Source: SYLG01 sp965226945 (lineage in GTDB: Bacteria; Planctomycetota; Planctomycetia; Gemmatales; Gemmataceae). From it: DNA of 64,000 nucleotides. The position numbers and the translations under genes are program-made. The notes beneath the pieces were generated by a model. It was not told the DNA's origin, did no database searches, and worked only from the letters and a program-made list of their open reading frames with translations. The DNA lies in assembly GCA_965226945.1 (NCBI GenBank), contig OZ245717.1, positions 5,828,001 to 5,892,000 on the forward strand, read 5' to 3'. This document shows, piece after piece, positions 44,680 to 53,488 of the stretch. Within the stretch, counting starts at the first letter, position 1; each line of letters begins with the position of its first letter.

Positions 44680-45222
44680 ATGAGATTCGCAACGGTCGGT
44701 TTATTTTCGGCGGTTTTGGTAGTTTGGGCAATTTCGGCGGAAGGAGCGCCCGTGCGGGCGCTCGATCCGGCCATCATCAAGATGTACGACCCCAACAATC
44801 GCCCGGCGGCTCAGCCCATTCAACAGGCCCAGCAGACCTTGAATGTCGAAACGGGCCGGGTTTGCAACAACGGCGCTTCCTCCGGATGCAATTCCGGTTG
44901 CGATAATGGCGGCTGCCGGCGCGGGATCTTCAAGCTGTTCCCCAAACCCTGGGGCGGCTGCGCGAATAACGGCAACAACTGCGAGGGCTGCTACGCTCAT
45001 CACAACGACCTCGGTTGCGGCAGTTTCGCCACCGACTGCGTTTTCATTTTCGGAAGCTGCCGGGCTTTTTATGGGCAACCCTGCAACAACCGGCCGGGCC
45101 CCACCCCCTGGGAACTTCTTTACGGACCCCACATGGCCACCGCTCCGGGCGTTTTGCCTCCCGGAACCTACATGAGCAGCCCCGCCTACCCGACTCCCTC
45201 GGTGGTTCTGCCCCCCACCTAA
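44680..45222 (+). CDS. Small cysteine-rich secreted protein
   Basis: A 180-residue protein with a signal peptide (MRFATVGLFSAVLVVWAISA followed by EGAP). The mature part has about 14 cysteines in a compact run (RVCNNGASSGCNSGCDNGGC then RRG, CANNGNNCEGCYAHHNDLGC, DCVFIFGSCRAFYGQPCNN), then a Pro-rich tail (PTPSVVLPPT). The ATG at 44680 has an ideal AGGAGG 9 nt upstream, which supports translation. No named family was recognised; similar cysteine-rich exported proteins of unknown role are common in Gemmata-like planctomycetes. The cysteines may form disulfides or bind metal. The upstream 44394-44679 shows a purine-rich GAAAACCAAC-type tract near 44414-44458 but no gene. Confidence 0.75.
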   Translation: MRFATVGLFSAVLVVWAISAEGAPVRALDPAIIKMYDPNNRPAAQPIQQAQQTLNVETGRVCNNGASSGCNSGCDNGGCRRGIFKLFPKPWGGCANNGNNCEGCYAHHNDLGCGSFATDCVFIFGSCRAFYGQPCNNRPGPTPWELLYGPHMATAPGVLPPGTYMSSPAYPTPSVVLPPT

Positions 45223-45257
45223 TCGCCTGAGCGGTAGTCGGTTAGACAAAAAGCAAC

Positions 45258-45294
45258 AAGAAGCACCCATTCAGGATCTGGATGGGTGCTTCTT
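45258..45294 (+). terminator. Terminator after the cysteine-rich gene
   Basis: Perfect 13-bp stem AAGAAGCACCCAT / ATGGGTGCTTCTT with an 11-nt loop, followed by TT, 35 bp past the stop at 45222. Confidence 0.85.
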
Positions 45295-45458
45295 TTGGTA
45301 AGGCCTGTTGCAAGCAAGTTCTCGCGACCGGTTTTACCTGGAACCGAATCGTGATTGACCGGCGGACCTTCCGTTAAGACAGGGGTCACGGTCGAATTCG
45401 GGATATAATGGCTTTATCCCACCTGATCGGATCGATCACCACCACTGGTTTGAAGTTC

Positions 45459-46484
45459 ATGGACTGGTCCTCTCTCCTCGATTTGGCAAAAAGCACCCCG
45501 GAATGGATCCTCCTCAGCCACGCCAAGCCCGATGGCGATGCGATCGGATCCCTCCTCGGTTTGGCCGCGGGTCTGCGTCACCTTGGCTGCCGGGCCACGC
45601 CCGTTCTGGAAGGGGGTTTGCCCACCCGCTACCAGTTCATGGATCCAGACGGCTGGCTTGTGAAAAGAGACCAGGTTCCCGCGGACCTCTTTGCCAGGGC
45701 CAAGGGAATCGCCGTGGTCGATACCGGCACCTGGAGCCAGCTTGGGCACTGGAAAGAATCGGTCCGGTCGTTCGCCGGGAAAAAAATCGTCATCGACCAC
45801 CATGCGACTCAGGACGACCTGGGAGCCACGCGCTTTGTCACGGTGAAGGCCGAGGCCAACTGCCGGCTGGTTTACGAGGCGATTCGCGCTTTGGGATACA
45901 CACCCGACGCCGTCGCGGCGCAAGCGCTCTTCATTGGTCTGGCGACCGATACCGGCTGGTTTCGACATGGCAACACCCGGCCCGAATCGTTTGAACTGGC
46001 GGGTGAACTGGTGCGCTTCGGAGTCGATGCCACCGAGGTCTATCGCCGCATCTATGAAAGCTCGCCTTTGGGCCGATTGAAGCTCTCGGGCGCGGTGCTC
46101 GACCGGGCCCGGTCGTACCTTGATGGCTGGGTGGTCGGCTCGGAAATCCTGATGGACGACTGGGAAAGGCTTCCAGCCAAGCGGGAAGATGCCGAGGACC
46201 TGATCGATCTGATCCGCGTGCTCGACGGTACCGACATCGCCTTCGTGCTGGTGGAGCGCGAACCGGGAGAGACCCGGGGTAGCTTGCGCAGCCGCGGCGC
46301 CACCGATGTGGCGAAGATCGCGCAATCCTTCGGCGGCGGCGGTCATCGCAATGCCGCGGGGTTCACCCACCTGGGCCCGGCCCACGAGGCCAGAAGCATT
46401 TTGCTTGAACGTATCAGCCAGCAGCGCGTCCATTCAACGAACGGGACCGTGATGTCCCCATCGCATCCCCAACCCAAGGGTTAA
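45459..46484 (+). CDS. nrnA: DHH-family phosphoesterase, NrnA-like
   Basis: Probably degrades nanoRNA and/or 3'-phosphoadenosine 5'-phosphate. About 341 residues with the DHH metal motifs: ILLSHAKPDGDAIGSLLGL near residue 14, VVDTGTWSQLG, VIDHHATQDDLG, and FIGLATDTGWFRHGN, then the C-terminal DHHA1 motif FGGGGHRNAAGFTH. The ATG at 45459 (MDWSSLL) gives the spacing to the first motif seen in NrnA; an ATG at 45408 with GGGATA upstream would add 17 residues and cannot be excluded. The next gene starts 6 bp downstream, so the two form an operon. Confidence 0.88.
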   Translation: MDWSSLLDLAKSTPEWILLSHAKPDGDAIGSLLGLAAGLRHLGCRATPVLEGGLPTRYQFMDPDGWLVKRDQVPADLFARAKGIAVVDTGTWSQLGHWKESVRSFAGKKIVIDHHATQDDLGATRFVTVKAEANCRLVYEAIRALGYTPDAVAAQALFIGLATDTGWFRHGNTRPESFELAGELVRFGVDATEVYRRIYESSPLGRLKLSGAVLDRARSYLDGWVVGSEILMDDWERLPAKREDAEDLIDLIRVLDGTDIAFVLVEREPGETRGSLRSRGATDVAKIAQSFGGGGHRNAAGFTHLGPAHEARSILLERISQQRVHSTNGTVMSPSHPQPKG

Positions 46485-46490
46485 GAAATC

Positions 46491-47621
46491 ATGGGCACAT
46501 TCCTGAAAAAACTCGACATCTGGATCAGCGGCCCGGAAGGGATTGTCAATGGCTGGCCCTTGCCGGCGCGCCTTGTCGTCGTCTGCTTTTTGTTTTCCGT
46601 CGGAATCGGTTTTGCCTCGGCGATGGTCAATCTCCATTTCCAAGAAGCGACTCCGGGCAACTTGCTCCCTTCCGATGAAGATGTCGTGCGGGCTTACCAC
46701 GGCAAAAAGGGCACAACCCCATTCGAGAGGCTATTGGTTCAGCCGGAGTCGTTGCCGTTCAACGGCTCCGGCAGCATGCGCGCCGCCTTCACCGAACGCA
46801 AGGGCGGGGGCCTGAAATCGGCCATGCGCACGGTCGCCGAAGAATTGAGCATGGATCTCAAGGAAACGGATCAGTCGGCCCACGTGAAGTCGGTCGTGCT
46901 CAAGCGCCGGGAGGGCGAGCGCCTGGCAGTGATTGCCTGGGTACGCTCAGGAGGCCACGAGGAAACGTTTGGCGAAAAAGGCTTTGAACTGACCGGGCCT
47001 CTGGCCAGCGTGCCGATCACCAAGGACTACCTGGAGCATCACGAAGAGGGGCAAGCTCCGAGGGTGCATATCCAGAAGATCATTAACGATCGTTGTGTGC
47101 GCTGCCATAGCCGGACGGTGGGCGGTTCCGCGGCGCGCTATCCGCTCGAAACCTACGAAGAGGTGAAGGATTACCTCGAACCGGAAAAGAACGAGGGGAA
47201 ATCGCTCGACCATCTGGCGCTGACCACCCATGTCCATTTACTTGCTTTTTCCGTGCTTTACGGGCTGACGGGGATTCTCTTTGCCCTGACCGGCTGGCCC
47301 TGGTGGATCCGCCTGCTCATCGCCCCCGCGCCCCTGGTGTTCCAGGTGATCGATATCTCCTTCTGGTGGCTGGCGCGCCTGGACGATCCGTATGGACCGC
47401 TCTTCGCCAAGGCGATCATGGTGTCGGGAGGCCTGGTCGCCCTCACCTTGATGGCTCAGATTGTGCTCGGAGCACTTAGCCTCTTCCGGGGTTGGGGCAA
47501 AGTTTTGATCCTCGCGGTTTTGGGAGCCGGCGCCCTGATGGGCGTGGCCGCCAAGCTAATCATTGTCGATCCCTACCTCAAGCACGAGAGGGCGGAGTTG
47601 AAGGAAGAGAAAAAAGAGTAG
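46491..47621 (+). CDS. Membrane protein with one CxxCH heme motif
   Basis: About 376 residues. One N-terminal membrane helix (LVVVCFLFSVGIGFASAMV) is followed by a soluble region of ~185 residues that contains INDRCVRCHSRTVGG near residue 203, a c-type heme site. About four helices then follow (HLLAFSVLYGLTGILFAL, WIRLLIAPAPLVFQVIDI, AIMVSGGLVALTLMAQIVLG, VLILAVLGAGALMGVAA). The layout fits a periplasmic heme domain held between membrane helices. It is co-transcribed with the DHH phosphoesterase gene and ends at a strong terminator. No family was recognised beyond the heme motif; a redox role is inferred. Confidence 0.75.
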   Translation: MGTFLKKLDIWISGPEGIVNGWPLPARLVVVCFLFSVGIGFASAMVNLHFQEATPGNLLPSDEDVVRAYHGKKGTTPFERLLVQPESLPFNGSGSMRAAFTERKGGGLKSAMRTVAEELSMDLKETDQSAHVKSVVLKRREGERLAVIAWVRSGGHEETFGEKGFELTGPLASVPITKDYLEHHEEGQAPRVHIQKIINDRCVRCHSRTVGGSAARYPLETYEEVKDYLEPEKNEGKSLDHLALTTHVHLLAFSVLYGLTGILFALTGWPWWIRLLIAPAPLVFQVIDISFWWLARLDDPYGPLFAKAIMVSGGLVALTLMAQIVLGALSLFRGWGKVLILAVLGAGALMGVAAKLIIVDPYLKHERAELKEEKKE

Positions 47622-47628
47622 ATAAGGG

Positions 47629-47667
47629 AATGACTGAGTGATTCCTAAACGGAATCACTCAGTCATT
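47629..47667 (+). terminator. Terminator after the heme-motif membrane protein gene
   Basis: Perfect 17-bp stem AATGACTGAGTGATTCC / GGAATCACTCAGTCATT with a 5-nt loop, 8 bp past the stop at 47621, followed by TGTTATTTG. Confidence 0.85.
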
Positions 47668-47699
47668 TGTTATTTGTGCGGAGTGCTGTGGTTGGCATA

Positions 47700-48612
47700 G
47701 GGGCGATTTTGCATGGGTTCAAGGTGAGAAGATTTTCACGCGGAGACGCGGAGCCGCGGAGAAAAAAGGCAGAGAAGCAACGCAGGGAAATTGGAGGCGG
47801 AAGGGTTCACGCACTGGTGACGGCGGCCACAGTGGCTGGTTGATCGAAGTCCACGGCGTGCCTCGGAAGGGTCGGTCCTGCACGGGAAAACGGTGCGAAG
47901 AAATGCACGCGGAGCCGGAGAAAAAGCAGAGACCATGCCGCAGAAATTGAAAGTGCAAATGATGATGAATTAAGAATGAGGATTTCAATCCTCGCTTGGC
48001 GCTTGAGCCGCCGTTCTCCTTTTTTCTTTTCTCCGCGTGCGTTTCTTTTTGTTCTGAGAAAACCAAACACCGCTGTCGACATGGGGCAGCCGTGAGGACG
48101 GCTCAACCGCCAATGAAACGCCAGTGAAGTGAGGCCGGGGACTCGCTCTTGGCCTTACCTCTTTTTACTCCGCGCCTCCGCGTCTCCGCGTGGAAATGTC
48201 TTTTGTTTTTCTCCAAAACACGCAAGGAGAACTGCAGAGACCAATTCGCAAAACCGGCGTAGACCATGCCGCAGAAATCAAAAAGCCAATAAAGAGCCAA
48301 AGATGATGAATTAGGATTGGGGATTTCAATCCTCGCTTGGCGCTTGAGCCGCCGTTCTCCTTTTTTCTTTTCTCCGTGTGCTTTTCTTTTTGTTTCGAGA
48401 AAATCTAACGCCACTGTCGACATGGGGCAGCCGTGAGGACGGTCCAACCGCCAATGAAACGCCGGCGAAGTGAGGCCGGGGACTCGCTCTTGGCCTTACC
48501 TCTTTTTACTCCGCGCCTCCGCGTCTCCGCGTGGAAATGTCTTTTGTTTTTCTCCAAAACACGCAAGGAGAACTGCAAAGACCAATTCGCAAAAACCGGC
48601 GTAGACCATGCC
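47700..48612. repeat. Non-coding tandem repeat of a ~335-bp unit
   Basis: No gene is supported between 47622 and 48639. Two near-identical tandem copies run from 47931 and from 48262 (offsets 331 and 342 bp), both starting at GACCATGCCGC; the same 11 bases recur at 48604, where the third copy stops abruptly. Each unit holds GATTTCAATCCTCGCTTGGC, a pyrimidine block TTCTCCTTTTTTCTTTTCTC, and CTCCGCGCCTCCGCGTCTCC with an ACGCGGAGACGCGGAG-type core. A diverged partial relative lies at 47730-47930. This is the GC-rich interspersed repeat often mis-called as small proteins with HAETRRRG on the minus strand. Confidence 0.8.
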
Positions 48613-48639
48613 GCGCCCAGTTCGGGTGGCGGCTCGGAC

Positions 48640-50085
48640 ATGTATTCCGCCAATCAGGTCCGATACAACGACGGCAGTCCCGAATTGAATATTCCCCTGA
48701 CCGACGACAGCGATGTCTATGGGGATTTCCTGGACTACACGAATAAGCTCGATTACACGGCTGGCCAGCGCATGGGAATCGGCTGGCTTTACAGCGCGAC
48801 ACCGGCGGTGTATCAACTCGCGGGGGAAACCAAGATTCGGGTCGTGCTCAGCTCCTCGGTAACCTTAAAGTTCAACGACCCGCACCCTGATGAGTTCACC
48901 TTCTCTTCGACACCCAACAATGCCGATTTTGGTGTCACGGAATATCTCGACTACGATGCGGTCACCTCGAAGTACCGGCTCACCCGTGCCGATGGAACGA
49001 GGTACTATTTCAACGACTTCTATTCCCCTACGCCCGTGGCCGCTCGGGGAACGCTGCAAACAATCAAAGATGCCGCCGGCAACACGATCTACGATGTGAC
49101 TGCCCGCGATGGTTCCGACCGCGTGTCGACCATTGAAAAATCGGTCGTCCAGGATGGTACGACCATCAAGACCCGTCGCACGTTCACTTATGTGAGCAGC
49201 GGTGTTAATGCCGGATACATTTCTCAAATTGTGTACGACAAGAAAATCGGCGCCGGTTCCTGGACGACCGATCGAACCACGACGCTCGACTACTATTCGG
49301 GCTCGGGCGATTCGGCCGGGACCGACAATGAATTGAAAATGGTGACCATCAAGGATGCCAGCAACAACGTCCTGAGCAATGCTTACTTCCGCTACTGGGC
49401 CACGGGTCAAACGAACGGTTACAATCAGGGCGTGAAGTATGTGCTCTATGGGTCGAATTACAACCGGATGGTCCAGGCCGGCTACACGCCCGCGACAGCC
49501 ACGAACGGTCAACTCGATGGTTTTGTTAACAACTATTTCGAATACGACGACCAATTCCGCGCCAACAAGGAAATCGCCGGAGGCAATGGCACCTTCACCA
49601 ATGCTTTCACCACGAATCCCAACGGATTAAGCACAAGCGATTACAACTACTGGAATGTCAAAACGATCGAGACCTTGCCCGATGGCAATCAAAACATCGT
49701 TTACACCAACTTTCAAAAGCAGGTGATGCTGTCGGTCTTTAAGAACACGACCACCAACGATAAGTGGATCAGCTACAAGAAATACACGAGCAAGGGCTAT
49801 GTGACGGTCGAAGCCGATCCCGTGGCCATGACCGGTTACGACGATACCTACAACGACCTCGTTCACTATTCGAGCGGCAATGCCGCCTATATCAGCGACA
49901 GCGCCGGTCGGGTGACGACGCGTACCTACGCCACCAGCACGACCGCGACGACCACGACTGCGGGCGATGCGATCGACTGGTTGAAATCGGTCGCCATTAG
50001 CCAGGGGGAAACGGGGACCAGCGTTCCTCAGCTTGCTGTCCCGAGCCAAATTGTGATCGCATTTGTAGCCGAATTCGGACTGTAG
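48640..50085 (+). pseudogene. RHS repeat protein, N-terminal fragment
   Basis: RHS-type sequence begins near 48613 (SSGGGSDMYSANQVRYNDG) directly after the tandem repeat and has no signal peptide or long N-terminus, so the 5' end is missing. The fragment carries YD-like repeats (GTLQTIKDAAGNTIYDVTAR, YYSGSGDSAGTDNELKMVTI, VTTRTYATSTTATTTT) and runs to SQGETGTSVPQ near 50030. The transposon end at 50037 interrupts it; the last ~16 codons to the stop at 50085 come from the transposon. Comparison with intact planctomycete RHS proteins (from memory) suggests the segment between this fragment and the one at 53860 has been deleted. The ATG at 48640 is the first in frame, but no good ribosome binding site was seen. 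Confidence 0.75.
50037..50061 (+). repeat. Left terminal inverted repeat of the transposon
   Basis: 25-bp end starting TGTCCCGAGCCAAATT and finishing TGATCGCA; 19 of 25 positions match the reverse complement of 53489-53513. Confidence 0.7.
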
Positions 50086-50208
50086 AGTTTGGGATGTGTT
50101 TGTGAGAGGATTCCCGAATTCCTGCGAATTTTGGAGAAGACATAGGAGAGGCCTTCGACGCTGGCGGCGACATGGAGGCAGGCAGGCTTTGATGGTGGAT
50201 CTAATCAG

Positions 50209-50514
50209 TCAGATGGACGTACGGTTGCGCTGATGCTGGTTTAGCCACCGTTCGAGAAGAGTGACGGCGGCGTGGAAGTCGTGCCCAAGCACCCGCAGCA
50301 GATCGATGTTGTTCAAGTTTTTATGACAGGCGAAGCAGTGGGCGAGGTTGTTTTTCGGATTGATGTAAACGAGCATTTCGGCGCAGTGCGGGCAGAGGAA
50401 GACGAAGCGGCCATCACGGATTTTCGACGGTGGCCCTTCGCGGCCGAGCGCGGCGATGGTGGCGGTCATCGGTAGGTCGTTGCGGATTTTCCGCAATAGC
50501 TCGGCGGGAACCAT
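50209..50514 (-). CDS. Small CHC2-type zinc-finger protein of the transposon
   Basis: About 101 residues: MVPAELLRKIRNDLPMTATI, then RFVFLCPHCAEMLVYINPKN and NLAHCFACHKNLNNIDLLRV. The C-P-H-C...C-x2-C-H pattern and spacing resemble the zinc finger of DNA primases (CHC2), here without any primase domain. It starts 8 bp after the ATPase stop on the same strand, so it is the last gene of the transposon operon. A DNA-binding or target-recognition role is plausible but not shown. An overlapping longer frame extends upstream to 51552 but there it is antisense/out-of-frame to the ATPase and transposase. Confidence 0.7.
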   Translation of the reverse strand: MVPAELLRKIRNDLPMTATIAALGREGPPSKIRDGRFVFLCPHCAEMLVYINPKNNLAHCFACHKNLNNIDLLRVLGHDFHAAVTLLERWLNQHQRNRTSI

Positions 50515-50522
50515 TGGGGTTC

Positions 50523-51323
50523 TCAGTAATCGGTGAGGTCGGCGTCTTTCTGCCAATGAGGTTGCATCAGGACCCGATTGACGATGTCGATGTCGACGGT
50601 GCGCTTTGCCGAACGGACCGCTTCGATGAGGCAGCCGACACCGAGGTTGCGGGCTTTGCGCAGAACGCCGTCGGCAGAGCGGACGAGCAGATCGGTCGCT
50701 GCCTGCGTGAAGGTGTTGTGACCGAGGCCGGCCCGATCGAGTTCGCGGAGAATGAACTCCTTCATCGCGTCGGGGCCGAGCCGCTTGGTAATGGCGGAGT
50801 AAGTGACGCGGCTTTTGATGTCCTGATTGACTCCGAGATCGAGGTCGGCGAGCAGGCTGGTTCTGCCGATCAGGACCAAGTTGTGGTTCTTGGGGAAGTC
50901 TTCGAACAACAGCCGCAAGCGGCGGAGGTTGGCCAGATCCATGAGGTGGGCGTCGTCGAGGATGGTGGTCAGCGACTTGCCAGCATGGTTGAGGGCGAAG
51001 GCCTGTTCGATGAGCCGGCGTTCGCAAGCGAAGGCGGAACTCTTGAACTCGACACGGAAGGCGTCGCAGAGGATTTTGACCGTGTTCGTGTAGGTGTGCA
51101 ATGTCCGAGCGACGGTGGCGACGAGGTGCTGGTTTTCCGGGAGCTTCTGCACGGCCTGCTTGATCACGCTTTTGCCGGTGCCGGGAACGCCGAGCACGAG
51201 GCAGAGCCCTCCTTGCTGGCAGTGGACCTTGAGCGTGTCGACGATCTCTTGCTGGCCCGGCAGGAGTTCGAAGTCCCTTCGGTCGAAGGGATTTTGCGTA
51301 AGCCCGAAGAAGGCGCGGATCAT
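50523..51323 (-). CDS. AAA ATPase, transposition helper (ExeA/TniB-like)
   Basis: About 266 residues. Starts MIRAFFGLTQNPFDRRDFEL, an ExeA-type N-terminus. Walker A is VLGVPGTGKSVIKQAV near residue 44; Walker B is TILDDAHLMDLANLRRLRLL; sensor-like sequence NHNLVLIGRTSL; and C-terminal FTQAATDLLVRSADGVLRKA. ATPases of this class (TniB, TnsC, IstB in function) choose target DNA and activate a DDE transposase. The ATG overlaps the transposase stop by 4 nt (51320-51323), so translation is coupled. The protein fits the ExeA-like group better than the IS21 IstB group because of its N-terminus. Confidence 0.85.
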   Translation of the reverse strand: MIRAFFGLTQNPFDRRDFELLPGQQEIVDTLKVHCQQGGLCLVLGVPGTGKSVIKQAVQKLPENQHLVATVARTLHTYTNTVKILCDAFRVEFKSSAFACERRLIEQAFALNHAGKSLTTILDDAHLMDLANLRRLRLLFEDFPKNHNLVLIGRTSLLADLDLGVNQDIKSRVTYSAITKRLGPDAMKEFILRELDRAGLGHNTFTQAATDLLVRSADGVLRKARNLGVGCLIEAVRSAKRTVDIDIVNRVLMQPHWQKDADLTDY

Positions 51324-52558
51324 GATTGCGGTTCCTTTCGGCGTAGGAGTCCATTGGCAACGGAGTCAAGAAGCCGGGCGTGGCCGATGCGCTGACCCTT
51401 GTGGTAAACGACGACGGTTGGCAAAACATCGTCGCGGAGCCGGTCATGCCGAAGCTGGATTTCCTTGCCGCGAAGGTCGGCCGGCGTTTCGTAGCGGTGG
51501 CTGTGGAAGCTGAAGGTGTTGTCTTTCTTGACGGTCCGTTCGGTCTCGGCATAGAAGAGTTCGTCGTGGTGTTCGGACGGGGCGAGGAAGCGGACGCGTG
51601 GCAAGTCGATGCCGAAGCGGTCGATCGGCCTCATCCCGATGGCGTCGTGCGGCATGGCGTTGTACTCTCGCTCGACCCAGTCGGTGAACTGGCGGTTGAG
51701 CGCGTCGAGCGACGAGAGGTCGAGGCTGAAGACAAGGAACTGATCGCGGACACGGCGGAAGAAGCGTTCGATCTTCCCCTTGGCCGCGGCATCGCGGACC
51801 GCGGTGTGACAGAGGAGGCATCCGACGCGGGCGGTGATGAGGGTGATTTCGCGGGAGCAGTAGATCGAGCCGTTGTCGACCAACAATTGCTCCGGCACGC
51901 CGCGTTTGTAAAAGGCACAGCGGAGGGCCTTAACGAGGGTGTCGGTATTCTCCTCGAAGAAGAACTCGCCGTGGCAAAGGACACGGCTGGCATCGTCGAG
52001 GAAGGCGATGAGCTTGGCCTGCTTGCGGGAGCCGGACGGCATGCCGGTGCCGCAGTACGGCCCGAACATGGTATCGGCCTGCCAGAGTTGGTTGGCGTAC
52101 TTCATGCTGAAGGCAAGGCGTTTCTTGCTGGCGTCGGTGTCGGTTTCGGCAAACAGGTCGTACTCGCGGATGAAGCGGTAGAACGTGGTCTGGGCGATGC
52201 GTTCGGGGTGAAGGAGACCTTTTTCGATGCAGAAGCGGTAGACGGCGCGCTTATTGGCTTTGACATCGCGGAAGTGTGGCCGAACGGCATGGATCGCTTC
52301 GAGTACCTCCTCGGGCGTGGCTTTGCGGGCGTGCCCCTTATCGCGGCGCGGCTGCGGCGACATCCCGGTGACGCCATGGTTGCGATAGCGGTAAAACCAA
52401 GTCTGAATGGTTCGCCAGGTGAACTGCCGCGCATGGCCGTCTTCATCGGTGAAGGTCATGGCGGCAACCGCATGAACTCGTTCGTGGCGAGTTCGGCCCG
52501 CGACGGTATCGATGGCGCCCAGCACCCGCATCTTGAGGTAAACCGATGGCAGCTTCAT
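51320..52558 (-). CDS. DDE transposase with Mu-type C-terminal domain
   Basis: About 412 residues. An N-terminal helix-turn-helix part (GRTRHERVHAVAAMTFTDED, TWRTIQTWFYRYRNHGVTGM) precedes the RNase H-like core: first Asp in YANQLWQADTMFGPYCG, second in QLLVDNGSIYCSREITLITA, and the Glu in AAKGKIERFFRRVRDQFL. A Mu-transposase C-terminal-like beta domain follows (FHSHRYETPADLRGKEIQLR, VVVYHKGQRIGHARLLDSVA). It is shorter than TniA/TnsB but has the same order and comes with an AAA partner. Start at the ATG at 52558. It is the second gene of the transposon operon. Confidence 0.85.
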   Translation of the reverse strand: MKLPSVYLKMRVLGAIDTVAGRTRHERVHAVAAMTFTDEDGHARQFTWRTIQTWFYRYRNHGVTGMSPQPRRDKGHARKATPEEVLEAIHAVRPHFRDVKANKRAVYRFCIEKGLLHPERIAQTTFYRFIREYDLFAETDTDASKKRLAFSMKYANQLWQADTMFGPYCGTGMPSGSRKQAKLIAFLDDASRVLCHGEFFFEENTDTLVKALRCAFYKRGVPEQLLVDNGSIYCSREITLITARVGCLLCHTAVRDAAAKGKIERFFRRVRDQFLVFSLDLSSLDALNRQFTDWVEREYNAMPHDAIGMRPIDRFGIDLPRVRFLAPSEHHDELFYAETERTVKKDNTFSFHSHRYETPADLRGKEIQLRHDRLRDDVLPTVVVYHKGQRIGHARLLDSVANGLLRRKEPQS

Positions 52559-52722
52559 GAGGCTCTCCGGATCGTGTTCGGGCCATTGAAGCCGATCCGG
52601 ATGGGCATCGCGAGGACATCATGCGTTGTCGACGGAATCCGAAAGATTGTGCCGGAGTGGTGGCGTAGAAATGCGTTGAGAATTCGGTCACGGACGCCGG
52701 ACCGAGGCGAGGCCAAAACGGC

Positions 52723-53280
52723 TCAGAGAAAGAATGAACGCGTCGCCGACTGGAAGGCGGCGATCGGGCAATGAGAAGAGGGGAATAGGGTTTGCAGATG
52801 GGCGAGGACTTCAGCAGCGGCCGGCCGGGGCGATACGATTGCCAACCCGGGCGGAGGACCTCGAGCCAGAAGCGCCGTGCGAATCGCGCTCTGGCTTCGC
52901 TGAAACCGCTTCCAGACCCGGCGAAACGTCCGGTCGCAACGGGCGTGTTTGACCTCTCGCACCGCGGCCACAATGCTTCCAGCCACGGCTTGCCGCAAGA
53001 ATGCCCACACAGTTCGCGTGGTCAGACTCAGCCTGCGGATCTTGCTGGCGAACCAGACGCTAACGGTCCGGCCGCAACCATGGCGGCGATGGCGATTGCT
53101 GCAAAAGACTCGTCTGGCGCGGACCGTCTGACGGCCGCCGCTGTCATCGAAGCCGACAAGCACGCCGTGGCGGATGAGCATACCGACAACGCGGCAATGT
53201 GGGCATGCCGTCAGCTTAAGCCGCTCGACGAGCGTGACCCACTTCGCTTCATCACGATAAAACCATCCCTCGCCGCCCAC
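52723..53280 (-). CDS. Transposon-encoded zinc-ribbon protein
   Basis: About 185 residues. The N-terminal half has a cysteine pattern of a zinc ribbon: LTACPHCRVVGMLIRHG, then VFCSNRHRRHGCGRTVSVWF. The second half is Arg-rich and helical (LSLTTRTVWAFLRQAVAGSI, RCDRTFRRVWKRFQRSQSAI, RTALLARG) and may bind DNA. It lies upstream of the transposase gene on the same strand, between the transposase and the right transposon end, where other Tn7/Tn402-like elements place regulators. No named family was recognised. A role in target choice or regulation is a guess. The start codon ATG at 53280 is the first in frame. Confidence 0.6.
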   Translation of the reverse strand: MGGEGWFYRDEAKWVTLVERLKLTACPHCRVVGMLIRHGVLVGFDDSGGRQTVRARRVFCSNRHRRHGCGRTVSVWFASKIRRLSLTTRTVWAFLRQAVAGSIVAAVREVKHARCDRTFRRVWKRFQRSQSAIRTALLARGPPPGLAIVSPRPAAAEVLAHLQTLFPSSHCPIAAFQSATRSFFL

Positions 53281-53488
53281 GGCGCCGACCTGTCAGCGAA
53301 ATTCACCGAAGGTACCGGCAGTCGAAAGCAAAGACAAAGAGCGGGGTCCAATCATTCTCTTTAGACAAGCAAAACACAGTCATCCAATAGGTACAATCCG
53401 TATAACCAGAAGCGGGGAGATTCCCAAATTCATGCGGGGTATACTCCCGCCGGATCGGATCGCAATTCGGCAACAATACCGTCTGGAG

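Noticed and set aside
48103..48653. Small minus-strand proteins with HAETRRRG sequence in the tandem repeat
   Set aside because: The same peptide recurs with every repeat unit and matches the known spurious translation of this interspersed repeat.
50523..51552. Long frame (50209-51552) read as one 447-aa protein
   Set aside because: Only its last ~100 codons (50209-50514) look coding; the rest overlaps the ATPase and transposase in another frame and is Arg/Pro-rich shadow sequence.
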